From Tistlia sp040905785 (lineage in GTDB: Bacteria > Pseudomonadota > Alphaproteobacteria > Kiloniellales > DSM-21159): 64,000 nt of DNA. This document shows positions 22,042-30,817 of this stretch, one piece after another. The notes under the pieces were generated by a model that did no database searches, was not told the origin of the DNA, and worked only from the letters and a program-made list of their open reading frames with translations. The position numbers and the translations under genes were made by a program. The stretch is taken from positions 62,001 to 126,000 of the forward strand of contig NZ_JBBDQW010000005.1 of NCBI RefSeq assembly GCF_040905785.1, in the 5' to 3' direction. Every line of letters starts with the position of its first letter. Position 1 is the first letter of the stretch.

Positions 22042-22055
22042 TCCGGTTCCCCGAT

Positions 22056-23333
22056 TCAGTTCATGAGCAGTTGCGGCAGCCACAGCGAGACAGCCGGCAG
22101 CAGAGAGAGCGCCGCCAGCAGCAACAGGCCGAGGACGACGAAGGGCGCGATGTCCTTCAGGCTGCGTTCGAGCGGCAGCCCGGCGATCTTGCAGGCGACG
22201 TTGAGGCAGAGGCCGATCGGCGGCGTGATCAGCCCCAGGCAGAGGTTGACCACGACGATGACGCCGAGCTGCACCGGGTCGACGCCCAGCGCCATGCCGG
22301 CCGGATGCAGGATCGGCACCAGCATGACCATGGCCGCATTGGATTCCATGAAGGTGCCGACCAGCAGCAGCAGCACGTTGACCATCAGCAGGAAGACCAG
22401 CGGGTCGTGGGCCACCCCGGTGATCCATTCGATCGCCGCCTGCGGGATCTGCGTGTAGGCGAGCTGCCAGGCGAAGAGCTTGGCGGCGCCGACGATGATC
22501 ATGATGACGGCCGTCGTGTAGACGGCCTCGCGCAGCGCGCTGAGGAGCCGCGCGAAGGTCAGTTCGCGGTAGACCAGCCCGCCGACGACGACGGCGTAGG
22601 CGACGGCGATGGCCGAGCATTCCGTGACGGTGAAGACGCCGGAGAAGATGCCGGCGAGAATCAGGACCGGCATGACGAGGGCCGGCCCCGCGGCGAGGCC
22701 GGTGCGGAGAATCTCGCCGGGGGGGCTCGGCCGCGATGTCGCATAGCCCCGGCGACGCGACACCGCGAAGACGATGAACAGGGCCAGCAGCGAGAAGAGG
22801 GCGCCGGGGATCAGCCCCGCGACGAACAGGCGAATGATCGACTGGTCGGTCAGCACGCCGTAGACGATGAAGCCGATCGAGGGCGGAATGATCGGCGCGA
22901 CGACGGAGGAGGCGGCGGTCACGGCGACCGAGAAGCTGCGCCCGTAGCCCTCGCGCTCCATCTCCGGGATGAAGATGCGCCCCATCACCGAGGTGTCGGC
23001 GACCGCCGAGCCGGAGATGCCGGAGAAGAAGACCGAGGCGACGACATTGCTCATCGCCAGGCCGCCGGTGAAGCGGCCGACGATGGCGTTGGCGAAGGCG
23101 ACCAGGCGGCGGGTCATGCCGCTCTCGGACATCAGCGCGCCGGCCAGCAGGAAGAAGGGAATCGCCAGCAGCGTGAAGGAGTCGAACCCGGAGTAGAGGC
23201 GCTGGGCGGCGATCGCCGGATTGATGCCGCCGTCGATCCAGATCACCGTCAGGCAGGCGATGATGATGGCGAAGCCGAGCGGCATGCCGATCAGCATCAG
23301 CCCGACGATCGACACCGCGAGAACCAGCGTCAT
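22056..23333 (-). CDS. TRAP transporter large permease (DctM)
   Basis: Large membrane subunit of 425 residues of a tripartite ATP-independent periplasmic transporter, which couples sodium flow to uptake of organic acids. It has about 12 hydrophobic segments and family motifs such as GMPLGFAI near the N-terminus, PFFLLAGALM, SGISGSAVADTSVMGRIFIPEM and the C-terminal LGLITPPIGLCLNVA. Its ATG overlaps the end of the small permease gene by 4 bp. Together with the genes at 23330 and 23875 it forms a complete system (TRAP 1). Confidence 0.95.
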   Translation of the reverse strand: MTLVLAVSIVGLMLIGMPLGFAIIIACLTVIWIDGGINPAIAAQRLYSGFDSFTLLAIPFFLLAGALMSESGMTRRLVAFANAIVGRFTGGLAMSNVVASVFFSGISGSAVADTSVMGRIFIPEMEREGYGRSFSVAVTAASSVVAPIIPPSIGFIVYGVLTDQSIIRLFVAGLIPGALFSLLALFIVFAVSRRRGYATSRPSPPGEILRTGLAAGPALVMPVLILAGIFSGVFTVTECSAIAVAYAVVVGGLVYRELTFARLLSALREAVYTTAVIMIIVGAAKLFAWQLAYTQIPQAAIEWITGVAHDPLVFLLMVNVLLLLVGTFMESNAAMVMLVPILHPAGMALGVDPVQLGVIVVVNLCLGLITPPIGLCLNVACKIAGLPLERSLKDIAPFVVLGLLLLAALSLLPAVSLWLPQLLMN

Positions 23334-23815
23334 GGCGCGGCTCCCGGCTTCAGCTCCTCGCGGCCGGCACGGGCCAGGACGAGCAGCACCGCGATGAACG
23401 TCGCGCCGACCGGGATCGCGAGATAGGGATAGAACATGGGGATCTCGAGCGCGGCCGAGTCCCGCCGCCCGCCGATCACCGCGAAACCGTAGCCGTACCA
23501 GCCGAGGGCGCAGGCCATGACCAGGATCAGCAGGTCGCGGATCAGGCCGACCGCCAGCGCGACCGGCCGCGGCAGCAGATCCACGACGAAGGTCACCGCG
23601 ATGTGGCCGCGCCGGCGCAGGACGGCGGCACTTCCGAGCAGCGCGATCCAGGCCATCAGGAAGCGCGCGACCTCCTCGGTCCAGACCGGGGAGTGGTTGA
23701 GCACGTAGCGGCCGAAGACCTGCCAGCAGATCGCGACCACCATGACGGAGATCGCGAGGAGCAGGATCGCGTCCAGCAGGCGCTCGATCGCATCGGCGAC
23801 ACGCGAGAAGATCAT
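23330..23815 (-). CDS. TRAP transporter small permease (DctQ)
   Basis: Small membrane subunit of 161 residues with four predicted helices and the DctQ signature region (FGRYVLNHSPVWTEEVARFLMAWIALLGSA). It sits between the binding protein (start 24861) and the large permease, with a 4-bp overlap to the latter, in the standard P-Q-M order. Confidence 0.93.
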   Translation of the reverse strand: MIFSRVADAIERLLDAILLLAISVMVVAICWQVFGRYVLNHSPVWTEEVARFLMAWIALLGSAAVLRRRGHIAVTFVVDLLPRPVALAVGLIRDLLILVMACALGWYGYGFAVIGGRRDSAALEIPMFYPYLAIPVGATFIAVLLVLARAGREELKPGAAP

Positions 23816-23874
23816 ATCCAGTCTCCAGGCGGGGCCCCCGCGCCCCCGGCCCCCCCCCCTCGCTGCAGGCGCTG

Positions 23875-24861
23875 CTACTCGACCGCGTCGATGCGCTCGA
23901 CCCAGTCCCTAAGCTCGGGGAACTCCTCCTTGATCGGAGCCACCTTGGCGCGGAGGGGCTCGAGGTCGAGCTGGACGAAGGTCACCCCGCGCTCCTTCAG
24001 GGCATCGCGATAGGAGTCCTCCTGCTTGACCATCTCCTCGGTCGCCCACTGCATCGCCTTGTCACCCTCCTCCTGGAGGATCTGCTGCAGCTCGGGATCG
24101 AACGAGCGGAAGCGGTTCGAGTCGAAGATGAAGGTCATCGCGCCGATAACGTGGTCGGTCGCCATGACGTGGCTCTGCACCTCGTCCAGCTTCTTGCTCT
24201 CGATGAGCTCCAGCGGGTTCTCCTGACCGTCGATGACGCCCTGCTGCAGCGAGGTGAAGACCTCCAGGAAGGGCATCGGCACCGGGCTGGCGCCGAGCAG
24301 CTCCCAAGTGCGGCGGTACATCTTGAGCGGCGGCACCCGCAGCTTCAGGCCCTGCAGGTCCTCGAGGGACTCGACGGCGCGGCTAGCCGAGAGTTTCCGT
24401 GCCCCGCGGTACCCCGCGCCGACGATCTTGAAGCCGGTCTTCTCTTCGATGGCATCGAACAGCTCCGCGCCCATCGGGCCGTAGTAGACCTTCTCGAAGT
24501 GATCGAGATCGCGAATCAGGTAGGGGAAGGCCTCGATGCCCGGCAGCGGGTCGTAGCGGTCGAGGGTGCCGATCGATTCGATGACGATGTCGTTGGTGCC
24601 GAGCTGGAGCGCCTCGATCGCCTCCTGCCAGGTGCCGGTCATGCCGCTGTGGGCGAGGTTGAAAGTGATCTTGCCCCCGGTTCGCTCGGTGACTCCCTCG
24701 AGGTAGCGCTCGGTCGCCTGGTGCCAGAGGTTGCCCGGCTCGTAGATGGCGGCGACCTGGAGGGTCATTTCTGGAATCTCGGCGCGGGCGGCGCCGGTCG
24801 CCGTCCCGAACGCCAGGGGCAAAGCCAGGGCGCCGATCAGCAGGTTTCTGCGGTTCATCAT
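23875..24861 (-). CDS. TRAP transporter substrate-binding protein (DctP)
   Basis: Periplasmic binding protein of 328 residues. The signal peptide is MMNRRNLLIGALALPLAFG with a likely cleavage after ARA near residue 27. The family substrate Arg is in the region LKLRVPPLKMYRRTWELLGASPVPMPF, and the QGVIDGQENPLELI block is diagnostic. The ligand is not predictable; the adjacent SDR, ThDP enzyme and 2-oxoacid dehydrogenase suggest a hydroxy- or oxo-acid. I start at the first of two adjacent ATG codons (24861), preceded by AGGAGGAAC. Confidence 0.94.
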   Translation of the reverse strand: MMNRRNLLIGALALPLAFGTATGAARAEIPEMTLQVAAIYEPGNLWHQATERYLEGVTERTGGKITFNLAHSGMTGTWQEAIEALQLGTNDIVIESIGTLDRYDPLPGIEAFPYLIRDLDHFEKVYYGPMGAELFDAIEEKTGFKIVGAGYRGARKLSASRAVESLEDLQGLKLRVPPLKMYRRTWELLGASPVPMPFLEVFTSLQQGVIDGQENPLELIESKKLDEVQSHVMATDHVIGAMTFIFDSNRFRSFDPELQQILQEEGDKAMQWATEEMVKQEDSYRDALKERGVTFVQLDLEPLRAKVAPIKEEFPELRDWVERIDAVE

Positions 24862-24914
24862 GTTCCTCCTGTGTGGGTGAGCCCGGTTGCGGTCCGGGTC
24901 TTGAGGTATGGCGG

Positions 24915-26645
24915 TCAGGCGACGCGGTCGCCCTTCTTGACCGTGACGGTGCGGTTGTCGACGCCGGGCAGCATCTGCGCCGGGTCGCGGGTGACGACGA
25001 CGTCGATCAGGGTCGGCCCCTCGCTGCCGGAGAGGCCCGCGGCGAGCGCCTCGGCGAGCTTGTCGGGATCCTCCACCCGGATGCCGCGGCAGCCGAGCGA
25101 TTCGGCGACGCGCGAGTAGTCGACCTCGACGAGGTCCGAAGACTGGTAGCTGCCGGCGCCGTACATCAGGTGCTGCAGCGCCTTGACGTAGCCGGAGGCG
25201 GCATTGTTCACGACGATCACGGTCAGCGGCAGCTTCAGGCGCCGCGCCGTCTCCAGCTCGCCCATCACCATGTTGAAGCCGCCGTCGCCGGTCAGGCCGA
25301 CGACCGGCCGCCCCGGCGCCGCCAGGGCGCAGCCCATGGCGCCCGGCAGGCCGTAGCCGATCGAGGCGAAGCCGCGGTCCGGGACGAAGCCGCGGCCGGC
25401 CCGCTTGGTATCGTAGAGCAGGCCGCCCCAGTGCGCCGCGAAGCCGCCGTCGGCGACCAGGATGCCGTCCTCCGGCATCGCCTTGTTCAGCTCGGCGAGC
25501 AGGCGCGCCATGTTGATCGGCCGCTCGCCCGAAGTCAGGCGGGCGTCGACGGAGCGGCGCCATTCGGCCATGCGGCGCGCGACCTCCTCGGCGTGGCCCT
25601 GCTGGCGCGCGCGGATCGTCTCGGCGCGCCCGGCCAGCGCCGCCGTCAGGTCGGCCAGGCCCTCGCGCGCGTCGCCCCACAGCCGCAGGGTCGGCTGGAA
25701 GGTGCGGCCGAACTCCTCGGCGACGTTGTCCAGGTGGATCACCCTCTTGCCGGCGGCCGGCACGGAGTAGCGCTTGGTCGCGATCTCGCCGAGCTTGCAG
25801 CCGACGACGAGCAGGCAGTCGGACTCCTCGATCAGCTTGTTGGCGATGCGGTCGTAGCGCCCGAACAGGCCGGCGCTGAGCGGGCTCGAGCAGGCGACGG
25901 CGCCCTTGCCGGTCATGGTGTGGGCGACCGGCAGGTTGATCGCCTCGGCGAGCGCCTCGACCGCGCCCGTGGCACCGCTGATGTGCACGCCGCCGCCGCA
26001 GAGCATCAGCGGCCGCTCGGCCGCCGCCAGCAGCTCGGCCGCCTTCGCCAGATCCTCGGCGGCCGGCCGGCAGCGCAGCGAAGGTGCGGCGGCCTGGGCC
26101 GGGTCGACCTCGAACTCGGCGACCTCGAAGGGATGGGTGGCGTGGCAGATGTCCTCGGGAATGTCGACGACGACGGGACCGGGCCGGCCGGAGGTCGCGA
26201 CCTGGAAGGCGCGGCGCACCAGCTCGGGGATGCGCTCGATCATCTCGATGCGGATCAGCTCCTTGCAGGCCGGCCGCAGGATCTCGGCCTGCCGCGTCTC
26301 CTGGGTCATGTTCTTCCAGGAGTGCGCCCGGTGGGTGTCGCCGACGAAGACGACGAGCGGCGAGCCGGCGTTCAGCGCCTCGACCAGGCCGGTCACCAGG
26401 TTGGTCGCGCCCGGCCCGAGCGTCGCGTCGCAGACGCCGACGCGGCCGCTGACCTTGGCGTAGGCATCGGCGATGAAGACCGCGCAGCGCTCGTCGTTGA
26501 TCAGGTTGTGGTCGAGCCCGAGGCGGCGCGCCGCGTCGTAGAAGGGCAGCAGCTGGAAGCCGCCCATGCCGAACATCGGCCCGACCTCGTAGGCCTTGAG
26601 CATGCGGGCGACGGCTTCGCCGCCGGTCATTTCGTTCGAGGTCAC
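24915..26645 (-). CDS. Thiamine diphosphate-dependent enzyme (acetolactate synthase-like)
   Basis: ThDP enzyme of 576 residues in the acetolactate synthase/benzoylformate decarboxylase superfamily. The conserved Glu that activates ThDP is in NDERCAVFIADAYAK; the metal/ThDP motif is GDGGFNMVMGELETARR ending in VVNN; the middle domain is present (PLMLCGGGVHISGATGAVEAL). It is not a standard IlvB, because no regulatory ilvH gene is adjacent and the context is catabolic. It lies between the two TRAP systems in one transcription unit. A 2-oxoacid decarboxylase or a C-C lyase acting on the imported substrate is the likely role; which one cannot be read here. Confidence 0.9.
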   Translation of the reverse strand: MTSNEMTGGEAVARMLKAYEVGPMFGMGGFQLLPFYDAARRLGLDHNLINDERCAVFIADAYAKVSGRVGVCDATLGPGATNLVTGLVEALNAGSPLVVFVGDTHRAHSWKNMTQETRQAEILRPACKELIRIEMIERIPELVRRAFQVATSGRPGPVVVDIPEDICHATHPFEVAEFEVDPAQAAAPSLRCRPAAEDLAKAAELLAAAERPLMLCGGGVHISGATGAVEALAEAINLPVAHTMTGKGAVACSSPLSAGLFGRYDRIANKLIEESDCLLVVGCKLGEIATKRYSVPAAGKRVIHLDNVAEEFGRTFQPTLRLWGDAREGLADLTAALAGRAETIRARQQGHAEEVARRMAEWRRSVDARLTSGERPINMARLLAELNKAMPEDGILVADGGFAAHWGGLLYDTKRAGRGFVPDRGFASIGYGLPGAMGCALAAPGRPVVGLTGDGGFNMVMGELETARRLKLPLTVIVVNNAASGYVKALQHLMYGAGSYQSSDLVEVDYSRVAESLGCRGIRVEDPDKLAEALAAGLSGSEGPTLIDVVVTRDPAQMLPGVDNRTVTVKKGDRVA

Positions 26646-26682
26646 TGGTTCTCTCCTGGCATGTCGTGGGTCGAGCCTCGCG

Positions 26683-27975
26683 TCAGATGCGGTAGCCGAG
26701 CTGCTCGGGCAGCCACAGGGCGATTCCGGGGAAGATGATGATCAGCAGCAGCGCCGTGCTCATGGCCAGCATCAGCCAGAGCACCCAGGGCACCGTCGTC
26801 TCGATCGGCACGCGCGCGATCCGCGCCGTGACCATCAGGTTGACCGCGACCGGCGGGGTGAACTGGCCGATCGCGACGTTCATCGCCATGAGCACGCCGA
26901 ACCAGGTCAGGTTCCATTCGAATGCCAGGGCGATCGGCACCAGCAGCGGCAGGGTGATCAGGAAGATCGAGACGCCGTCCAGCACCATGCCGGCGAACAG
27001 CAGGACGATCATCACCAGGATCAGCACGACAAGGCCGTCGGCGCTGACCGACAGGATCGCCTGCGCCGCCGCGTCGAAGGCGCCGAGGGTCGAGCCCGCC
27101 CAGGCGAAGAGACCTGAGAGCGAGATGATCACCATGATCACCGCGGAGGTCTCGGCGCCGTCGGCCAGGACCTTCCAGATGTCTGCGAAGCCCATGTTGC
27201 GGTAGATCACGATCCCGACCAGGAAGCCGTAGGCGACGGCCACGACGGCGGCCTCGGTCGGGGTGAACAGTCCGGAGCGCAGGCCTCCCAGGATGATCAC
27301 CGGCGCCAGCAGGCCCGGAATGGCGTCGCGCAGGCTGGGCCAGAAGGGCGGGCGCACCTGCTCCTCGGCGGCGCCGAAGTTGTGGCGCCGGCTGAGCAGC
27401 AGGGTCGGCAGGATGATCGCCACGCCGGCCAGCAGGCCCGGGAAGATGCCGGCGGCGAAGAGCGCCCGCAGGTCCGTGCCGGGAACCAGGATCGAGTAGA
27501 CGATGAGCGCGATCGAGGGCGGAATCAGGATCGCCGTCGAGGCCGAGGCCGCGATCACGCTGGCCGAGAAGGCGCGCGGATAGCCGGCCTTCAGCATCGA
27601 GGGGATCATGATCGTCGCGACCGCGGCGGCGTCGGCCGGGCCGGAGCCGGACATGCCGCCCATCAGCAGGCAGACCAGCGTCGCGACCACCGCCAGGCCG
27701 CCGCGCCGCGGGCCGACGATGGACTGGGCGAAGGTGACGAGACGCTGCGCGACGCCGGAGCGCTCGAAGACCATCCCGGTCAGCACGAACAGCGGGATCG
27801 CGATCAGCGGGTACTTGGCGATCGAGGCATAGGTGTTGGTGCCGATCATCGCCACGGAGTTGAGATCGAGGCCGACCGCGACGGCAGCGGCGCCGGCGAG
27901 TCCGAGCGAAACCGCGATCGGCGTACCGACCAGCAGCAGCGCGACGAAGACGCCGAGCAGCAGCAGCGTCGCCAT
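26683..27975 (-). CDS. TRAP transporter large permease (DctM), second system
   Basis: Large permease of 430 residues in TRAP 2, with family motifs GTPIAVSLGLAG, PLFVLTGMVFERSG, GGMSGSGPADAAAVATIMIPSM and the C-terminal FTPPVAVNLMVTARI. The ATG at 27975 shares one base with the TGA of the small permease (TGATG), so translation is coupled. It differs strongly from the DctM at 22056, so the two systems are not a recent duplication. Confidence 0.95.
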   Translation of the reverse strand: MATLLLLGVFVALLLVGTPIAVSLGLAGAAAVAVGLDLNSVAMIGTNTYASIAKYPLIAIPLFVLTGMVFERSGVAQRLVTFAQSIVGPRRGGLAVVATLVCLLMGGMSGSGPADAAAVATIMIPSMLKAGYPRAFSASVIAASASTAILIPPSIALIVYSILVPGTDLRALFAAGIFPGLLAGVAIILPTLLLSRRHNFGAAEEQVRPPFWPSLRDAIPGLLAPVIILGGLRSGLFTPTEAAVVAVAYGFLVGIVIYRNMGFADIWKVLADGAETSAVIMVIISLSGLFAWAGSTLGAFDAAAQAILSVSADGLVVLILVMIVLLFAGMVLDGVSIFLITLPLLVPIALAFEWNLTWFGVLMAMNVAIGQFTPPVAVNLMVTARIARVPIETTVPWVLWLMLAMSTALLLIIIFPGIALWLPEQLGYRI

Positions 27976-28499
27976 CAGGCCCCGCCCTCGCCCTGCCGGA
28001 GCCGCCCGATGAAGCGGCCCAGGATGCGCAGCAGGATCGCCGCCGCCAGCAGCGGCAGCCAGATCGTGTAGAGCCAGTTCGGGTAGCCGAGGCCCGGCGA
28101 CGTCTCCTCGAAGCGGTACTCGTCCCAGGTCAGCAGGCCGCCGTACCAGAGGACGAGCGAAAACATGAGAAAGCTCGCGAGCGCCGCCACCACGTCGCAG
28201 AGCAATCGGCCGCGCGGGCCGAAACGGTCGCGGAAGAAGACGATGCGGATGTTCTCGTCGGTCGCGAAAGCCAGCGAAACGCCGACGAAGGTCATGAAGA
28301 CCAGCAGGAAGACCGAGAACTCCTCGGTGAAGGCGAAGGAAAAGTCGGTGGCGTAGCGCACGAGGACGTTGCTGAAGCTGATCAGGCAGATCAGCCCCAT
28401 GGCGGCGGCGCCGAGCGACCGTTCGAGGCCGATCGGCACCCGGATGTGCTCCGGAGTCTCGCGCGGCGCGCCGATCTCGGGATCGTGCGATGCGGACAT
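27975..28499 (-). CDS. TRAP transporter small permease (DctQ), second system
   Basis: Small permease of 174 residues with four predicted helices. The N-terminal 25 residues are polar (SASHDPEIGAPRETPEHI). The DctQ region VRYATDFSFAFTEEFSVFLLVFMTFVGVSLAF is clear. It sits between the DctP gene (28572-29600) and its DctM partner. Confidence 0.9.
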   Translation of the reverse strand: MSASHDPEIGAPRETPEHIRVPIGLERSLGAAAMGLICLISFSNVLVRYATDFSFAFTEEFSVFLLVFMTFVGVSLAFATDENIRIVFFRDRFGPRGRLLCDVVAALASFLMFSLVLWYGGLLTWDEYRFEETSPGLGYPNWLYTIWLPLLAAAILLRILGRFIGRLRQGEGGA

Positions 28500-28571
28500 G
28501 GTCCCTGTTCCGTTCGGGCGGCCTTGCGGACCGGGAGAGGGGGCGGCCTCCGGCGCCGCCCCCTCCTCGGC

Positions 28572-29600
28572 TCAGCGGTTGGCGATGGACTCTTCGGCCG
28601 ACTTGACCAGGTCCGCGCCGATCTTCTCGGCCCACTCGGCGTAAACGCCGCGGGTCGCGTCGACGAAGGCCTGGCGCTGCTCGGTGGTCAGCTCGACGAC
28701 CTCGACGCCGACCGCGCGCACCTCCTCGACGGCGGAGTCGTCGCCGCCGGTCAGGCCCTTGCGGGCGATCTCGACGCCGTAGGCGCCGGCCTCGACCGCG
28801 GCCTCGCGGACGATCTCCTGGTCCTCGGGCGCGAAGGAGTCCCACACGTCCTGGTTGACCGCCAGGATCAGCGGGTCCGCGACGTAGTGCCAGAGAGTGA
28901 GGTTGGTCTGGCCGACCTCGTAGACCTTGGCGATGGAGAACACGCTCAGCGGGTTCTCCTGCCCGTCGACGGCGCCGGTGGTCAGCGCCGGCTTGGCGTC
29001 GGCCCAGCTCATCTGTGTCGGGTTGGCGCCGAGCGCGGAGAAGGTGTCGTTGAACAGCGGCGAGCCGACGACGCGAATTTTCAGGCCGTCGAGGTCGGCC
29101 GGCGTGCGGATCGGGTGCTTTGAGTTCGACACCTCGCGGAAGCCGTTCTCGGCCCAGGCCAGCGGCTGCACGCCCTTGTCCTTCAGGATCTCGAACAGCT
29201 GCTCGCCGACCGGCCCCTGGGTCAGGGCGTCGATCGCCTCGTAGTCGGGCATCAGGAAGGGCAGCGCGAAGAGGTTGAGCTCGTTGACCTGGGGCGACCA
29301 GTTGATCGTCGAGCCGACCGCCATGTCGATGATGCCGCGGCGCATCGCGGTGAATTCCTTGGTCTGGTCGCCCGACACCAGCTGGGCGCCCGGGTAGACC
29401 TTCATCTTGATGCGGCCGTCGGTGCGCTCGCCGACCAGTTCGGCCCAGCGTTCGGCGGCCAGGCCCCAGGGGAAGGGAGCCGGGACGACGGTCGAGATCT
29501 TGTACTCGTCCTTGTAGTCGGCGGCGGTGGCGGCCCCGACGAGCGGCAGCGCGCTCGCCACGGCCAGGCCGGCGACGAAAGCGATCTTCAGCAACTTCAT
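28572..29600 (-). CDS. TRAP transporter substrate-binding protein (DctP), second system
   Basis: Periplasmic binding protein of 342 residues with a signal peptide (KLLKIAFVAGLAVASALPLV, cleavage near ATA at residue 26). Family features are the VYPGAQLVSGDQTKEFTAMRRG block, LDGLKIRVVGSPLFNDTFSALGANPTQM with the ligand Arg, and TTGAVDGQENPLSV. An AGGGAGGAAG ribosome-binding site precedes the ATG at 29600. It is the first gene of TRAP 2; a 120-bp inverted-repeat unit lies just upstream and separates it from the E1 genes. Confidence 0.94.
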   Translation of the reverse strand: MKLLKIAFVAGLAVASALPLVGAATAADYKDEYKISTVVPAPFPWGLAAERWAELVGERTDGRIKMKVYPGAQLVSGDQTKEFTAMRRGIIDMAVGSTINWSPQVNELNLFALPFLMPDYEAIDALTQGPVGEQLFEILKDKGVQPLAWAENGFREVSNSKHPIRTPADLDGLKIRVVGSPLFNDTFSALGANPTQMSWADAKPALTTGAVDGQENPLSVFSIAKVYEVGQTNLTLWHYVADPLILAVNQDVWDSFAPEDQEIVREAAVEAGAYGVEIARKGLTGGDDSAVEEVRAVGVEVVELTTEQRQAFVDATRGVYAEWAEKIGADLVKSAEESIANR

Positions 29601-29665
29601 GGCTTCCTCCCTCTTGTTGTTTTCCTGTTTCGCCGGTCGGCAGCCGGCGCGAATTTAGCCGTCGC

Positions 29666-29785
29666 TTCATGGTGAGCCTGTCGAACCACGAAGCGTGGAA
29701 GCGCCGGCGGAGACGCGGGGCCCTCTGTGCCGGCGGCCGCCGACCTTGCCCGCACGCTTGCATGGTTCGACAGGCTCACCATGAA
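29666..29785. repeat. 120-bp inverted-repeat unit with perfect 23-bp arms
   Basis: The arms at 29666-29688 and 29763-29785 are perfect reverse complements. Each contains GGTGAGCCTGTCGAACCA or its complement. The 74-bp spacer also holds partly complementary AAGCGTG and CACGCTT near the arms, so the whole unit can fold as a long hairpin. It lies between the E1-beta stop and the second dctP gene. From memory, the arm resembles a short repeat dispersed between genes in many alphaproteobacterial genomes. It may serve as a terminator or RNA-processing site between the two parts of the operon. Confidence 0.85.
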
Positions 29786-29836
29786 CCGATCAAGAGGCCG
29801 GCGCCGGCGGCGGAGCAGCTCCTTCATCGCCGCTCC

Positions 29837-30817
29837 CTAGGCCGCCGCCGCGGTCAGACCGCGGGCGGCGGCGGCGACGGCCTCTTCGGTGACCCGCACG
29901 CGGTCCTCGAGCGGCGGGGCGTAGCTGATCGGAATGCGCGGCGCGCCGAGCCGCCGGACCGGCGCCTTCAGCGCGCCGTGCAGCGCCTCGGCGACCGTGG
30001 CCGCGACCTCGGCGCCGAAGCCGGCGACCGAAACGGCCTCCTGGACGACCAGCAGCCGACCGGTCCGCTCGACGCTGGCCAGCACCGCCTCGCGGTCCCA
30101 GGGCCAGAGCGTGCGGAGGTCGATGACCTCGGCCTCGACGCCCTGCCCCGCCAGGCTGCGCGCGGCGGCCTCGGCGGTGTGGACGGCGGCCGACCAGGCG
30201 ACGATGGTGACGTCCCGGCCCTCGCGCACGGTCCGCGCCTTGCCAATCTCGGCGACCTCCTCGGCCTCGGGCACCTCGCCCTCGAGCGGCCAGAGGCCCT
30301 TGTGCTCCATGTAGACGACCGGGTCGTCGCAGCGGATCGCGGCCTTGAGCAGCGCCCGGTTATCGGCCGGCGTCGCCGGCGTCACCACGACCAGGCCGGG
30401 GATATGGGCGTACCAGGCCTCCAGCGACTGCGAATGCTGGGCGGCGGAGGAGCGCCAGATGCCGATCGGCTCGCGCACGACCAGCGGCACCCGGGTCTGG
30501 CCGCCGAACATGTAGCGCGCCTTGGCGGCCTGGTTGACCAGCTCGTCGACGGCGCAGAGCGCGAAGTCGGAGAAGCGCATCTCGACGACCGGCCGGGTGC
30601 CCATCATGGCCGCCCCGACGGCGGCGCCCATGATGCAGGACTCCGAGATCGGCGCATCGGAGATGCGGTCGCTGCCGAACTCCTCGGCCAAGCCCTTGTA
30701 CTGGCCGAACACGCCGCCGCGGCCCAGGTCCTCGCCGACCGCCCAGACCAGGGGGTCGCGACGCATCTCCTCGGCGAGCGCCAGCTTGCCGGCCTCCAGG
30801 TAGGTCAGGCGCGCCAT
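29837..30817 (-). CDS. 2-oxoacid dehydrogenase E1 component, beta subunit
   Basis: Beta subunit of 326 residues of a heterotetrameric ThDP-dependent E1 (pyruvate, acetoin or branched-chain 2-oxoacid dehydrogenase type). Motifs are VWAVGEDLGRGGVFGQYKGLAEEFG, PISESCIMGAAVGAAMMGTRPVVEM, and the C-terminal VQEAVSVAGFGAEVAATVAE and RRLGAPRIPISYAPPLEDR. It shares one base with the alpha gene upstream. No E2 or E3 gene is in the block, as in many acetoin- or oxoacid-specific islands that borrow lipoyl subunits from elsewhere. Confidence 0.93.
   Translation of the reverse strand: MARLTYLEAGKLALAEEMRRDPLVWAVGEDLGRGGVFGQYKGLAEEFGSDRISDAPISESCIMGAAVGAAMMGTRPVVEMRFSDFALCAVDELVNQAAKARYMFGGQTRVPLVVREPIGIWRSSAAQHSQSLEAWYAHIPGLVVVTPATPADNRALLKAAIRCDDPVVYMEHKGLWPLEGEVPEAEEVAEIGKARTVREGRDVTIVAWSAAVHTAEAAARSLAGQGVEAEVIDLRTLWPWDREAVLASVERTGRLLVVQEAVSVAGFGAEVAATVAEALHGALKAPVRRLGAPRIPISYAPPLEDRVRVTEEAVAAAARGLTAAAA

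Noticed and set aside
24915..26645. Assignment of the ThDP enzyme as sulfoacetaldehyde acetyltransferase (Xsc) in a sulfonate pathway
   Set aside because: N-terminal and substrate-site segments do not resemble Xsc, and no phosphotransacetylase or sulfite exporter gene is present.
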